From a virus: 64,000 bases of DNA. The translations under genes were made by a program, and so were the position numbers. The DNA lies in IMG/VR virus record IMGVR_UViG_3300017971_000213, positions 62,001 through 126,000 of that record. One strand, given 5' to 3'. Of the stretch, positions 46,856-54,830 are shown piece after piece (within the stretch, counting starts at the first letter, position 1; every line of letters begins with the position of its first letter). The notes beneath the pieces were generated by a model. It did no database searches. It was given only the letters and a program-made list of their open reading frames with translations, and had not been told where the DNA came from.

Positions 46856-47342
46856 CTCCACCCTCCTTTGCGTCTTCTATCTTTTCCTGAAGAGTACGTG
46901 TGTCGTGCTTTCCCTCGTTGAACTCTTCATGGAGACGCTGCTTCAACTCGGGGTCCTCGCTGCCGACGAGGAAGGGGTCGCCGTCCATGATTCCCGCAGC
47001 ACGCTTGTTGACGACATACCCTCCAGGACCCTCCTGGAACATGTACTTCGACTCCACCTTGGCCTTGACCTGAACGAACTCCAGCTTCGACATCGAACTC
47101 CGTAGCTTGTTGTAGGACTTCCCCAGAGCGCCTATCGCCTTGTGCTGCCGCTCGATGGTCTGCCGTTGGCCGGAGAGCTGCTCCTCGAAGAATTCGCACG
47201 CTCGCTGGAGACGATCAACCCGGCGACGAAGAGCGCAGTTCTCGTTTCGCAGCTCTTCTTCCCTACGGCGTTGATGCTCGCATGCGCAAGGATCGTCTGG
47301 GTAGCTCGTGCTGCTGCACTTTGAACACTCGTGATCACTCAC
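46839..47342 (-). CDS. Coiled-coil protein with N-terminal Cys cluster
   Basis: 167 aa; GTG 47342 overlaps the previous stop (GTGA). CSKCSSTSYPDDPCACEH, then a long Arg/Glu coiled coil (RRREEELRNENCALRRRVDR). C-terminal acidic helix. The Cys motif probably binds zinc. Confidence 0.7.
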   Translation of the reverse strand: MSDHECSKCSSTSYPDDPCACEHQRRREEELRNENCALRRRVDRLQRACEFFEEQLSGQRQTIERQHKAIGALGKSYNKLRSSMSKLEFVQVKAKVESKYMFQEGPGGYVVNKRAAGIMDGDPFLVGSEDPELKQRLHEEFNEGKHDTRTLQEKIEDAKEGGDGVEG

Positions 47343-47635
47343 CGTCCACCCCCCTCCATCGCGAATACGTGCCAGACAAGACGACCCTTGGCCATCTGGA
47401 AAGAGCCGTAGTGGCCCCCCACGTTTTCCTTCAGAGGGTGTCCGGTTCCGCACAAGCGAAATCGTCGACGCTCCATCGGGGCCTCAGTGTCGACACGCGC
47501 CCACATGCAAGCCTGCTCGGCAGACGCTAGCGAATACACCGGCTGGGACTCGACGACGAGGATTTCGGCACCCTCGGGCATCTCCAGCTCAACGATGTCG
47601 GAGATCTGGAACGGGAACTTCCCCACAGTCTGCAT
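47339..47635 (-). CDS. DUF7352-like protein
   Basis: 98 aa from ATG 47635 (GGAGG 7 nt upstream). The pattern FPFQISDIVELEMPEGAEIL, ACMWARVD, RLCGTGHPL, HYGSFQMAKGRLVWHVF is that of a small beta-barrel phage family I know as DUF7352. Function unknown; found in the early regions of many phages. Confidence 0.78.
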   Translation of the reverse strand: MQTVGKFPFQISDIVELEMPEGAEILVVESQPVYSLASAEQACMWARVDTEAPMERRRFRLCGTGHPLKENVGGHYGSFQMAKGRLVWHVFAMEGGGR

Positions 47636-47952
47636 CACTGGCCCTCCTTTTCCTCTTCCGAGCGCTCCTCCAGGAGCTGATTGAGACGCTTCGTGTAGCG
47701 CAGAGCCTCGTCTGTATCGAACGCCTCAATCACACTCAGCAGTTCTGACTCCCTCCACAGATCCTTCACCCACTGCATCATGAAATTTCGCCCTTCGGGG
47801 CGCATCATCATCGCATCGAAGCTCTTTGTAGGCGTAGGAGGATGATGTTGGAGCCAGCAGAGCTGACACGCAATGAGCCCCTCTCTGGCCGTTACACCAC
47901 TCCCCTTCGTGTCGCGCCCACAGTACGGGCAAGGTTGTTTCTTTTTCGTCAT
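47635..47952 (-). CDS. Small zinc-ribbon protein
   Basis: 105 aa from ATG 47952 (TGAGATG junction). CPYCGRD and CQLC (residues 8-33) form a zinc ribbon; the rest is helical (RYTKRLNQLLEERSEEEK). Confidence 0.7.
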   Translation of the reverse strand: MTKKKQPCPYCGRDTKGSGVTAREGLIACQLCWLQHHPPTPTKSFDAMMMRPEGRNFMMQWVKDLWRESELLSVIEAFDTDEALRYTKRLNQLLEERSEEEKEGQ

Positions 47953-47953
47953 C

Positions 47954-48340
47954 TCAAGCCTCCTCCCCGTACTGCCCTTCTTGATCTGGAGCATCGACAC
48001 CCTCTCCCAAGTTCAGCCGGGCCAACTCTTTCCCCGTCTCGCAAATGAATTTCTTCATCCTTTTCTGAATGGTCTCGGCGGCTTCAATCGATTTTTCAAG
48101 AAGTTCTTTTCTAGTGCGGAACCAGGGGCCGATGTCATCACCGGTCTCTTCGACCAAAACGTGCGCCTCCAGCTTTTCTCGACACTTCCATAGTACTAGC
48201 CAAGGATGGCCTGGCATCGTTGAATACATAGCGCCCTGGTTGTCGTGCCTCAGGTACTCGAACTGTGCATCCATAAGATCGAGACTCTGAGTGTCCAAGA
48301 CAAAAATCTTTTCCGGAGCCCATTCTGGTCTTTCACCCAC
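47954..48340 (-). CDS. Hypothetical early protein
   Basis: 128 aa from a GTG at 48340, chosen because upstream codons overlap the next gene. Contains EKIFVLDTQSLDLMDAQ and a helical C-terminus (LLEKSIEAAETIQKRMKKF). Start uncertain; function unknown. Confidence 0.65.
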   Translation of the reverse strand: MGERPEWAPEKIFVLDTQSLDLMDAQFEYLRHDNQGAMYSTMPGHPWLVLWKCREKLEAHVLVEETGDDIGPWFRTRKELLEKSIEAAETIQKRMKKFICETGKELARLNLGEGVDAPDQEGQYGEEA

Positions 48341-48344
48341 GGCG

Positions 48345-48542
48345 CTACACCCAACCCTTCTTCTCGGCCCACCATTCAGTAACCATGAGAACCCCATCGT
48401 CTCCCTTCCGCCACACGTCGCTGTCTTCGGTTATCTGGCTCTGTGGTATCCATTCAGGCTCGTCGAAGTCTGGAGCCTCCACCAAAATGGCCGTCTCCGT
48501 CTCCGCCGTACACTCTGCGTCTTCTATCCTGAAATCAGTCAT
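48345..48542 (-). CDS. Conserved small phage protein
   Basis: 65 aa from ATG 48542 (AGGAAGAG upstream). The pattern AILVEAPDFDEPEWIPQSQI, DSDVWRKGDDGVLMVTEWWA, EKKGWV is a small family seen in many phages, function unknown. Overlaps the ATP-grasp stop. Confidence 0.72.
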   Translation of the reverse strand: MTDFRIEDAECTAETETAILVEAPDFDEPEWIPQSQITEDSDVWRKGDDGVLMVTEWWAEKKGWV

Positions 48543-49317
48543 CGTACTCTTCCTCAAGCGCCATTATCAAGCGCTGCATGTCGGCCTTGTAGAAGCCCGC
48601 ACAGTTGATACATCCGCACTCAACGATCTTCCAGCCGGTCTCGGTGAGTGCAACATCCATCACGAACGACCGGGCTAGGCAGAACCGGTTGATCATCTTC
48701 TCGCAGAACCACGACGCCTCAGGAGGAACATCGATACTGAAGAACGGGCGGCCCCCGAGCTTGTAGCAGCTCTGCGCGGCGATTTTGGCCCCTACGACCC
48801 AGAAACGGTACTCCTGCCGTACCCGCTTCACCGGGGCCACCTGGATAGGCGTCTCGTCCCTCAAGGACGTAACCAGCCCTCCGCCCTTAACACCCTGCTG
48901 GTGATCGTAGCGGAACTTCATCCAGGAGGTCATATTGAAGACCCCTCCGTTGAACTCCTTGCCGTCACCACACGGACGAATGAAGTAGTTACCTATCGGC
49001 CAGGGAAAGTCCTCACCGAACAGGTAGACGTTGGAATCGAAATTGAGGAGGTAGTGTTGGTAATGGTTCCGGTACACTAGAAAGTTGTGGTTCGGGGACA
49101 GCACCACCCCCGGCACCCAACCAAGTTTCGACGCCAGCCGGGCCAGCTTCAACGACCCGAACACGAAAACGTCCTTACGGTCGGTCTGGAACTCGAACTC
49201 CTCGACGAACGGCAAGACCCTTACAACCTCCCAATCGAGTCCGAGCCTCTCTAAGGTATCGGTGAGAGAGTCATAGCCTTCCTCGCGAAAGACGTTTTCT
49301 TGGATGACGTAGTACAT
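48535..49317 (-). CDS. ATP-grasp domain protein (DUF4343 / R2K type)
   Basis: 260 aa: MYYVIQENVFREEGYDSLTD, YFIRPCGDGKEFNGGVF (phosphate and nucleotide loop), then RFWVVGAKIAAQSCYK, and the metal site WKIVECGCINCAGFY near the C-terminus. ATP-grasp enzymes join a carboxylate to an amine or thiol via acyl phosphate. The R2K clade was proposed to modify proteins with peptides in phages and bacterial conflict systems. Substrate unknown here. Confidence 0.82.
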   Translation of the reverse strand: MYYVIQENVFREEGYDSLTDTLERLGLDWEVVRVLPFVEEFEFQTDRKDVFVFGSLKLARLASKLGWVPGVVLSPNHNFLVYRNHYQHYLLNFDSNVYLFGEDFPWPIGNYFIRPCGDGKEFNGGVFNMTSWMKFRYDHQQGVKGGGLVTSLRDETPIQVAPVKRVRQEYRFWVVGAKIAAQSCYKLGGRPFFSIDVPPEASWFCEKMINRFCLARSFVMDVALTETGWKIVECGCINCAGFYKADMQRLIMALEEEYDD

Positions 49318-49339
49318 CAGTTCACGGTCCAGTCACCAT

Positions 49340-49519
49340 TCACCCCTTCGTGTTGCTTGTGAAACTCCAGATCAGAGCAACCAACCAACCGATTACGCTC
49401 CACCCGAAGAAGAGGTTGACCAGCAGGATAGGGCCTCCGTTGTTGTGCTTGCGTGCCGCCGCCACAACCGTCGGGAGGAAGTAAAGAAAAACGAAAAGAA
49501 TGACCGTACCAGTACCCAT
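49340..49519 (-). CDS. Superinfection-immunity (Imm) family membrane protein
   Basis: 59 aa: two membrane helices around LPTVVAAARKHNNGGPILLV, NLFFGWSVIGWLVALIWSF. This is the Imm_superinfect family, whose T4 member blocks DNA injection by related phages; members also occur in bacteria. ATG 49519 with GGGAGG upstream. Most of this frame is overlapped by a longer but meaningless frame. Confidence 0.85.
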   Translation of the reverse strand: MGTGTVILFVFLYFLPTVVAAARKHNNGGPILLVNLFFGWSVIGWLVALIWSFTSNTKG

Positions 49520-49531
49520 ACCAAACCTCCC

Positions 49532-49723
49532 TTATCCAACCTTCACTGCCTGAATCTTCGCTACCGCCCACGGAGGGTGCTCCCGCGTCATCTCGTGGGT
49601 AACTCGGAAATAGACGTCCTTACGGTCGACCCCGAGCATCTCAGCCACTTCGCGCTCGGTGAGGACCAGCTCAGCCACGATCTGTTCTTTCTTGGGCTCT
49701 TTTGGGTAGTCGTACTTCGGCAT
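49532..49723 (-). CDS. Small HTH-like protein
   Basis: 63 aa: MPKYDYPKEPKKEQIVAELV, then LTEREVAEMLGVDRKDVYFR, a helix-turn-helix like that of MerR/excisionase proteins. Start ATG overlaps the RHH gene stop (TGATG). Possible regulator. Confidence 0.7.
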   Translation of the reverse strand: MPKYDYPKEPKKEQIVAELVLTEREVAEMLGVDRKDVYFRVTHEMTREHPPWAVAKIQAVKVG

Positions 49724-49941
49724 CAAAACACCTTGACCTCAGCGTAGCCCGTCCCGTTCTCGGACTTCACGTAGAGCTTCCCTTGCGTGCACAGCCACAT
49801 CAGGTTGATCGACCGACGGACCACCTCGGCGTTGGAAGACATGTCGAGACTTTCTCGAATCTCGCGAACTCTCTCCATCTGTAGAGCAGAGAAGTCGAAC
49901 TGCACCCGTGAGTAGCCTCCCTTTCGAGCCGGCTTAGGCAT
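49723..49941 (-). CDS. Ribbon-helix-helix (CopG/Arc-type) regulator
   Basis: 72 aa from ATG 49941. YSRVQFDFSALQMERVREIR, ESLDMSSNAEVVRRSINLM shows one strand and two helices, the RHH fold. Likely a dimeric DNA-binding repressor of early genes. Overlaps the previous stop by 8 nt. Confidence 0.78.
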   Translation of the reverse strand: MPKPARKGGYSRVQFDFSALQMERVREIRESLDMSSNAEVVRRSINLMWLCTQGKLYVKSENGTGYAEVKVF

Positions 49942-50335
49942 CCTCGTCCTCCGTGATCGTCCGGTCGACGTGAGCAAGGTCGTCGGCCACCCGCTCAACC
50001 AGCTCTCGCGTGATGTCATCGTTGGACAGCTTGGTGTTCCCGTAAGCAAAGCTCCTGCGCTGCGCCTCACGCTCTTCGTCAGAGATCGTGCGTTCGAAGG
50101 GCTCAACCGTGACGGGCACCTCCGTAGCAACGACATCTTCATCCGCCGAAGCAGGCATCGCGTGTTCACGGCCGATAGGGTAGATCTCGCCTGCGTCTAG
50201 ACGACGGTCTAGTTCATCGTCATCGATGCTCAAAGCGTCTTTGAGCGCCTCCCTGACGGCCATCGCCATCCCACAGATACACGACCCCTTGTCGATGAAA
50301 CCCCCGCATTCCGGACATCGCACGTACTCAGACAT
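49934..50335 (-). CDS. Hypothetical protein with N-terminal zinc knuckle
   Basis: 133 aa from ATG 50335. CPECGGFIDKGSCICG near residue 7 is a zinc knuckle; the rest is acidic and helical (AVREALKDALSIDDDELDRR). Ends in TITEDEDA. Function unknown. Confidence 0.7.
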   Translation of the reverse strand: MSEYVRCPECGGFIDKGSCICGMAMAVREALKDALSIDDDELDRRLDAGEIYPIGREHAMPASADEDVVATEVPVTVEPFERTISDEEREAQRRSFAYGNTKLSNDDITRELVERVADDLAHVDRTITEDEDA

Positions 50336-50342
50336 CTGCGCC

Positions 50343-50636
50343 TCAACCCCCCTTGTACGGCGGCATTCCGTCAATGACGTACTCGCCGTCCGGGTTGTCC
50401 ATCTCTTCGGAGCAGCAGTAACCGGGATCATCCGGGTCCCAGCCTTCTGCAAGCGTGGAGACGTCAATCGACGTATCCGGTGACTCTGAGGTCGTCTCGG
50501 GCTCCTCGATTTCGTCGAGAAGCTCGATCACACCAGCCGCCAGCAACATCGTACTCTCCAGGGGAACCGGCCCGTGGAGAGTCTCGCCCATGAGGCCCTC
50601 AGCCAGTTTCCTGAGATCCTTGCGGTTCGTCTTCAT
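50343..50636 (-). CDS. Hypothetical acidic protein
   Basis: 97 aa: basic start (MKTNRKDLRKLAEGLMGETL), then acidic (LLDEIEEPETTSESPDTSID), with CC near the end. Its first 38 nt overlap the end of the upstream gene. Unknown. Confidence 0.68.
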   Translation of the reverse strand: MKTNRKDLRKLAEGLMGETLHGPVPLESTMLLAAGVIELLDEIEEPETTSESPDTSIDVSTLAEGWDPDDPGYCCSEEMDNPDGEYVIDGMPPYKGG

Positions 50637-51003
50637 CGTCGTCCTCCCACCATTCCTCGATCATCCCACACACGCGCTCTCGGGCACGCGGAGTCAATTC
50701 CACCAGACAGTCGAAGTCCACATCCGGGGCAGCACAGAAGTGCTCCGTCAGAAGCTCCCAGAGACCTCCGTAGACGTACCCTTCGCAGAAAAACACGTCA
50801 CGGACACTCAGGCAGTCCTTGCAGGTCTTGAAGGTGTGCGTGGACCCGTCCCAGACCCCGAAGACGTGTTCGTAGTCTTCACCGGCTCCGATAGTCCGCG
50901 AGCAGTCCGTGCACTTGTGCTCCTTCCGAGCCTTGCGTACCTTCGAGTCTGTGAAATCCGCAGGGTCGTAGTCCCCGACATAGACACAGGAGCATGCATC
51001 CAT
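50599..51003 (-). CDS. Phage zinc-finger protein
   Basis: 134 aa. ARKEHKCTDCSRTIGAGEDY, TCKDCL: a 'harvested' zinc ribbon found in many phage early genes. C-terminal acidic tail. Function unknown; the ribbon is clear. Confidence 0.72.
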   Translation of the reverse strand: MDACSCVYVGDYDPADFTDSKVRKARKEHKCTDCSRTIGAGEDYEHVFGVWDGSTHTFKTCKDCLSVRDVFFCEGYVYGGLWELLTEHFCAAPDVDFDCLVELTPRARERVCGMIEEWWEDDDEDEPQGSQETG

Positions 51004-51198
51004 CTACTCACCTCCTAGCTGAGTCTTGGTGAACTTGCCCATCATCACAGGGACTACCGTAACGGTCTCTCCCATACTGCTGAGCTGGCGAGCCTGGTGC
51101 TCGGCTTCCTTCAGGGTGTGGAAGCCTCCGGGGCAGCAAGAATCGATCTTGATGGTCCCCTCCGTAGAGATGCTGACCACCAATACGATGTACACCAT
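51004..51198 (-). CDS. Hypothetical first gene of early operon
   Basis: 64 aa from ATG 51198: MVYIVLVVSISTEGTIKI. The first gene downstream of the early promoter at 51244-51272. Small beta protein with two adjacent Cys (SCCPGG). Function unknown. Confidence 0.68.
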   Translation of the reverse strand: MVYIVLVVSISTEGTIKIDSCCPGGFHTLKEAEHQARQLSSMGETVTVVPVMMGKFTKTQLGGE

Positions 51199-51243
51199 AC
51201 TGCTCACGCTCTCCTCCCGTACAACCCACTTACAAGCCTCGCC

Positions 51244-51272
51244 TATATAGCATAGGCGAGTGGACAAGTCAA
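51244..51272 (-). promoter_or_regulatory. Early promoter, TTGACT-17-TATATA
   Basis: Sigma70-type boxes. A near-palindrome (GCCTAT and ATAGGC) covers the -10, and the leader carries the shared GTTGTACGGG element followed by AGGAGAG. Confidence 0.8.
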
Positions 51273-51282
51273 CTATAAAGAG

Positions 51283-51576
51283 CTAGTCGCGATCCAAGAT
51301 CTCGACGATGCGGTCCGCAGGGACCTCCAAATGGTCTTTCTGGTAGCCCTCACAGAGCTTTCGAATCTGGTCGAGCTTCACCCTGATCCGGAACAACTCA
51401 CCGGCCTGCACGCCATTGAACTGCTCGCGGGGGACGATGGCGTAACCGTCCAGGTGCGCCACCGCGACCTCGACCGGTTCCCGTGTCTCGGGATCGATCA
51501 TCATGCAGCCCGTAAACAAGATCTCATCAGGCCTTCTTGCCGCGATGTGGCAGTTCACCACTCTAGACTTCCTCAC
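51283..51576 (-). CDS. Hypothetical early protein
   Basis: 97 aa, GTG start overlapping the DnaJ-like stop (GTGA): RKSRVVNCHIAARRPDEILF. Beta-rich N-terminus, helical end (IRKLCEGYQKDHLEVPADRI). Last gene before the 51244 promoter. Unknown. Confidence 0.68.
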   Translation of the reverse strand: MRKSRVVNCHIAARRPDEILFTGCMMIDPETREPVEVAVAHLDGYAIVPREQFNGVQAGELFRIRVKLDQIRKLCEGYQKDHLEVPADRIVEILDRD

Positions 51577-52307
51577 GAGTTTCCCTCCTTGGCTGCTAGG
51601 AACCCTCGGGGGATAACGGGGTTCCGCATCTCGATCTCACCCACGCCTGCACACTTCGTGCACTTGTTATAGATCTTCCGGATGTCCTTCTTGGGGACTT
51701 CGACCGTACCGTGCCCGTCACAAGCGTTGCAGGTCTGCCCCACCTTGTCCGTGCCGGGGATGTACCTGGCCCGACGGAGAAAGTCGAAAGCAGACCGCGC
51801 GGAGTACTGCTTCTTCTTCCTTGGGTAGAACCAACCGGTACCCTTGCAGAGATAGCACTCCCCGGAAACCTTACCCGTCTTGGGATGCTTGTACTTACCG
51901 TCACCGCCGCACTTGCGACACGGGTACCGTACGAGACCACCGCCTCCGCACTTCTCGCACGTGGCAGTCTCGTATCCGACGGTCTTCGTGAACTCCTGGT
52001 ACCCCCGACCTTGGCAGGTCTCGCAGGTCCTGGCAGACGTCGTGAGAGGGTAGCCATGACCCAACTCCACCAGAGGTGTCCCATCGACGGTAGAAAGGGC
52101 CTTGTCGGTCCCGGAAGCCCCGGTAGCAGAGACATGCCCCTCTAGCGTAGAAAAGGCCGCCTGAAGCTCCTGAAAGGCCTCCCCTGAGCCTCCGGTGTCG
52201 GGATGGGCGAGCAGGGACTGCTTTCGGAAAGCCGACTTCAGCTCTGTGAAGGTGAACTTGGCGTCCACCGAGAAACCCAGCAATTCCCTGGCACGAAGCT
52301 CCTTCAC
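51573..52307 (-). CDS. DnaJ-like protein with expanded zinc domain
   Basis: 244 aa, GTG start overlapping the previous stop (GTGA). Residues 5-55 form a J domain with the key HPD at 35-37. The rest has six CxxCxGxG-type motifs (CETCQGRG, CEKCGGGG, CRKCGGDG, CYLCKGTG, CNACDGHG, CTKCAGVG), where DnaJ has four. There is no C-terminal client-binding domain. It probably recruits host DnaK to phage complexes. Confidence 0.88.
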   Translation of the reverse strand: MKELRARELLGFSVDAKFTFTELKSAFRKQSLLAHPDTGGSGEAFQELQAAFSTLEGHVSATGASGTDKALSTVDGTPLVELGHGYPLTTSARTCETCQGRGYQEFTKTVGYETATCEKCGGGGLVRYPCRKCGGDGKYKHPKTGKVSGECYLCKGTGWFYPRKKKQYSARSAFDFLRRARYIPGTDKVGQTCNACDGHGTVEVPKKDIRKIYNKCTKCAGVGEIEMRNPVIPRGFLAAKEGNS

Positions 52308-52549
52308 GGGGAGGTGCTCCCGTCTTTCAGGCCCGGACGGTCTTTCTCGGAGTCGACAATCGTGACGGGTGCGAGACCCAGCACGGTCCCTTTGGGGATC
52401 ACCACATCACCCACCGCCGTGCGAACTTCCACCGTGACCTCAGGATCGACGTACCGCTGGCGGGGGTAGTTGCGCTCGCACCATTGACCGAGAAAGAAAG
52501 CCCCGATCAGCGCAGCGGGAAAGACCAGTAGGATGACCCAGAAGAGCAC
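52304..52549 (-). CDS. Small membrane protein
   Basis: 81 aa from GTG 52549 (1 nt overlap TAGTG): one membrane helix (LFWVILLVFPAALIGAFFLG), then a soluble beta part (VTVEVRTAVGDVVIPKGTVL). Function unknown. Confidence 0.68.
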   Translation of the reverse strand: MLFWVILLVFPAALIGAFFLGQWCERNYPRQRYVDPEVTVEVRTAVGDVVIPKGTVLGLAPVTIVDSEKDRPGLKDGSTSP

Positions 52550-52791
52550 TACTGGGCCTTCGACGACAGACGAAGCTGTACGCAATCAGCCGGTGTGGTC
52601 AACTCTATCTCACGACTGATTTGCAAACCATGCTTGTCTACGGCCGCGACCCGGTCGACGATCTTGCCGTCAGGGCTCGTGAAGGTCTTCCCCACGTAGG
52701 GCGTGAACAGCTCGACCATCTTTTCCGGGTACCTCGCGCACTCCCACAGCATCTCCCGGTAGACTTCCCACTCTGCCTTCTTCTTAGCCAT
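52549..52791 (-). CDS. Hypothetical early protein
   Basis: 80 aa from ATG 52791: MAKKKAEWEVYREMLWECAR, then beta (VGKTFTSPDGKIVDRVAAVD). Looks like a small conserved phage protein; function unknown. Confidence 0.68.
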   Translation of the reverse strand: MAKKKAEWEVYREMLWECARYPEKMVELFTPYVGKTFTSPDGKIVDRVAAVDKHGLQISREIELTTPADCVQLRLSSKAQ

Positions 52792-52792
52792 C

Positions 52793-52978
52793 CTACTCCT
52801 CCACGGGTTCGATCTGCACATTGAGCCCTTCGCCGCTCTCTTCGTCTTGCGCTGCGAAATTGATCAAATCTTCCCAGTTACCGAGGTCGGCTTCAGCCAT
52901 CTCCTTCGGATCAGCTGTCCCATAGAACTTCGGGTTAGCCTCGTACTCATAGGTCACTGTCAGCCGCAGCTTCGTCAT
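52793..52978 (-). CDS. Small acidic protein (61 aa)
   Basis: MTKLRLTVTYEYEANPKFYG, then DPKEMAEADLGNWEDLINFA. The opening resembles small phage proteins that start with a beta strand then an acidic helix. Start overlaps the previous stop (ATGA). Confidence 0.7.
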   Translation of the reverse strand: MTKLRLTVTYEYEANPKFYGTADPKEMAEADLGNWEDLINFAAQDEESGEGLNVQIEPVEE

Positions 52979-53313
52979 CTTGGGGTTCCCTCCATTTCTA
53001 GGTACTCTTCAAGGATCTCTTCCGGATCAGTCTTGCTGTTCGGATTCTTACCCTCCGACCACCGCCACTGACCGATCTCGTCTGCCATCATCCGCGCGAT
53101 TTTTTCCCACCTTTTGGCCTCCCCGCGAATATAGATCATCTTCCCCTCGACACGTTGAGACACGACGGCATGCGCGAACTGAGAGTCCTTGCGGTAACGG
53201 GAAACGTCCTTGATCGCCTGGGCCAGATCCGCCTCGGCTGCCTCGGCGCGCTTCCGGTACCCCGCAATGAGTTCTGATGCATCGAGCCTGAACTGGATAT
53301 TTCCGTGGCCCAT
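52975..53313 (-). CDS. Hypothetical helical protein
   Basis: 112 aa from ATG 53313 (TGAGATG junction): coiled (YRKRAEAAEADLAQAIKDVS). Ends acidic (DPEEILEEYLEMEG). Unknown. Confidence 0.68.
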   Translation of the reverse strand: MGHGNIQFRLDASELIAGYRKRAEAAEADLAQAIKDVSRYRKDSQFAHAVVSQRVEGKMIYIRGEAKRWEKIARMMADEIGQWRWSEGKNPNSKTDPEEILEEYLEMEGTPR

Positions 53314-53314
53314 C

Positions 53315-53983
53315 TCAGTCCTCCGCTGACCACCACACGTACGCGGTCTCGTAGGTCGGGATGGGTACACCATGGAGATAGGACATGTACTCCAGCTTGA
53401 CGTACTTCTCGTTATCTTGCCTGCGGCATCCGGAAAGGATATCCCCCATCACCATTAGCTCGTCTTCCAGATCCAGCATTATCTCATCGCACACAGACTG
53501 CTTCGAGTGGGTTACGTAGGCGTCGATGTCATCGTAGCATTCGTCGAGTTCCGACTCCAGAGACTCCTCCTCTTGACGACAACGTCTGAGTTTCTTCAAG
53601 CTCTCCTCATGTCCCTTAGAGAGGTCCTTGAGCTTCTTCTGTACACGGCTCAATCGATCCGCGATCAGACGTCGAGGTTCCCCACAGAACCCATGAGCCT
53701 CACACCACAGCTCTTCGTCCGTGGCCGGAGGCAGCTTCATGTCCTTTTCCAGCTCAGCGACTCTGCACTCCACAGATACTTCCTCGCGAAGCTCCTCCTT
53801 GAAGTCTTCGGTCTTCCACTGCGAGTAACCGTAGATCACTCCACAGGTAGCGCCGCCAGCCAGCACCAGGACGATCAACGACGCTACAATATCACTGACG
53901 TCTCTTGCCCCGGCGTCATCGCGCTCCCTGTCATCCGTCCGGCTGACAACAGAACCACAATGCTGGCATTTCAGGCTACCCAT
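53315..53983 (-). CDS. Membrane protein with N-terminal zinc knuckle and coiled coil
   Basis: 222 aa from ATG 53983: CQHCGS at the start, one membrane helix (about 32-54, IVASLIVLVLAGGATCGVIY), then an acidic coiled coil with paired Cys residues. Layout suggests anchoring at the inner membrane. Function unknown. Confidence 0.7.
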   Translation of the reverse strand: MGSLKCQHCGSVVSRTDDRERDDAGARDVSDIVASLIVLVLAGGATCGVIYGYSQWKTEDFKEELREEVSVECRVAELEKDMKLPPATDEELWCEAHGFCGEPRRLIADRLSRVQKKLKDLSKGHEESLKKLRRCRQEEESLESELDECYDDIDAYVTHSKQSVCDEIMLDLEDELMVMGDILSGCRRQDNEKYVKLEYMSYLHGVPIPTYETAYVWWSAED

Positions 53984-54743
53984 TCGGCCCACCCTTCATC
54001 GGTATCGGACCTTCCCCGTTGGCCCACTGACGTAGCTCCTCTACGGTGAACCAACCGCAGTTGTTCTCACGCTGCCGTCGAGGGTTCAGCCATGTCCGTA
54101 CCACCCCGTCATCACCTCTGTGGAGCGTAGTGCCCATCGAGTACCAGTGGCATCCTGCGGTCTTCAGAACCTCTTCCAGGTCCCCCGCAGCGAGAACCCA
54201 CGCGTCCCTGATCGCAATGCGCTCCAGATCGTCCCTCCTCCACTTGTCTAGAATCTTCTGGGAAACACGACTGGCGATGAGGATCATCAGCCCGCTACCC
54301 GCGAAGGGGTTCCGGGAACCAGATAGACAGACAAAAGCGTCCTTGTCCCGCAACGCATCGAAGATCTCATCGAGCCGACGAAGACCGACTGGATCACGGG
54401 CGAGAAGAGCAAGCGACTCCTCGTTCCACGCACACGCCAGGTCATTGTCGTAGAAGTTCAGCTCTCCGAAATGGACTTCTCGAACCTCTCTGTCCCACAA
54501 CGGTCTCGTATACGCGAAACCCTTTCCTTGCGGGTTATCTATCTTGCGGAGACCCGCCTCGGGGGTCTTGGTCACCCGGATAGCGTCAGCGCCCACGACA
54601 TCCGGGTCCGTCCCGACCCCAAAAGCCTCCTTGATGTGCTTGATACCTACCTCGTGCTCGGCGCAGTAATCGTAACCCAATGAGACGCCGACGAACGTAC
54701 CGTTCTCGACGATAAAGGACATCTCCCTCGTTGTTGCGCGCAT
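53976..54743 (-). CDS. Hypothetical early protein (255 aa)
   Basis: First gene after the early promoter at 54780-54808; ATG 5 nt after GGAGGG. Mixed alpha/beta: FIVENGTFVGVSLGYDYCAE, ALRDKDAFVCLSGSRNPFAG, and a C-terminal WFTVEELRQWANG. It is one of the largest early proteins. I do not recognise a family. Confidence 0.72.
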   Translation of the reverse strand: MRATTREMSFIVENGTFVGVSLGYDYCAEHEVGIKHIKEAFGVGTDPDVVGADAIRVTKTPEAGLRKIDNPQGKGFAYTRPLWDREVREVHFGELNFYDNDLACAWNEESLALLARDPVGLRRLDEIFDALRDKDAFVCLSGSRNPFAGSGLMILIASRVSQKILDKWRRDDLERIAIRDAWVLAAGDLEEVLKTAGCHWYSMGTTLHRGDDGVVRTWLNPRRQRENNCGWFTVEELRQWANGEGPIPMKGGPNG

Positions 54744-54779
54744 TGTGCCCTCCGTAGCAAGTCCCGTACAACTCTCATA

Positions 54780-54808
54780 GCTATATCATAGGCTCACTAG
54801 CCTGTCAA
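54780..54808 (-). promoter_or_regulatory. Early promoter, TTGACA-17-TATAGC
   Basis: Consensus sigma70 promoter on the minus strand, CCTATGATATAG around the -10 as in the copy at 63235-63264; leader has GTTGTACGGG. Confidence 0.82.
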
Positions 54809-54830
54809 CCCTAAAGCACCCCGTGCCAAG

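Noticed and set aside
49317-49571. 84-codon minus frame over the Imm gene
   Set aside because: Gly/Arg-rich nonsense; the shorter overlapping frame matches the Imm family.
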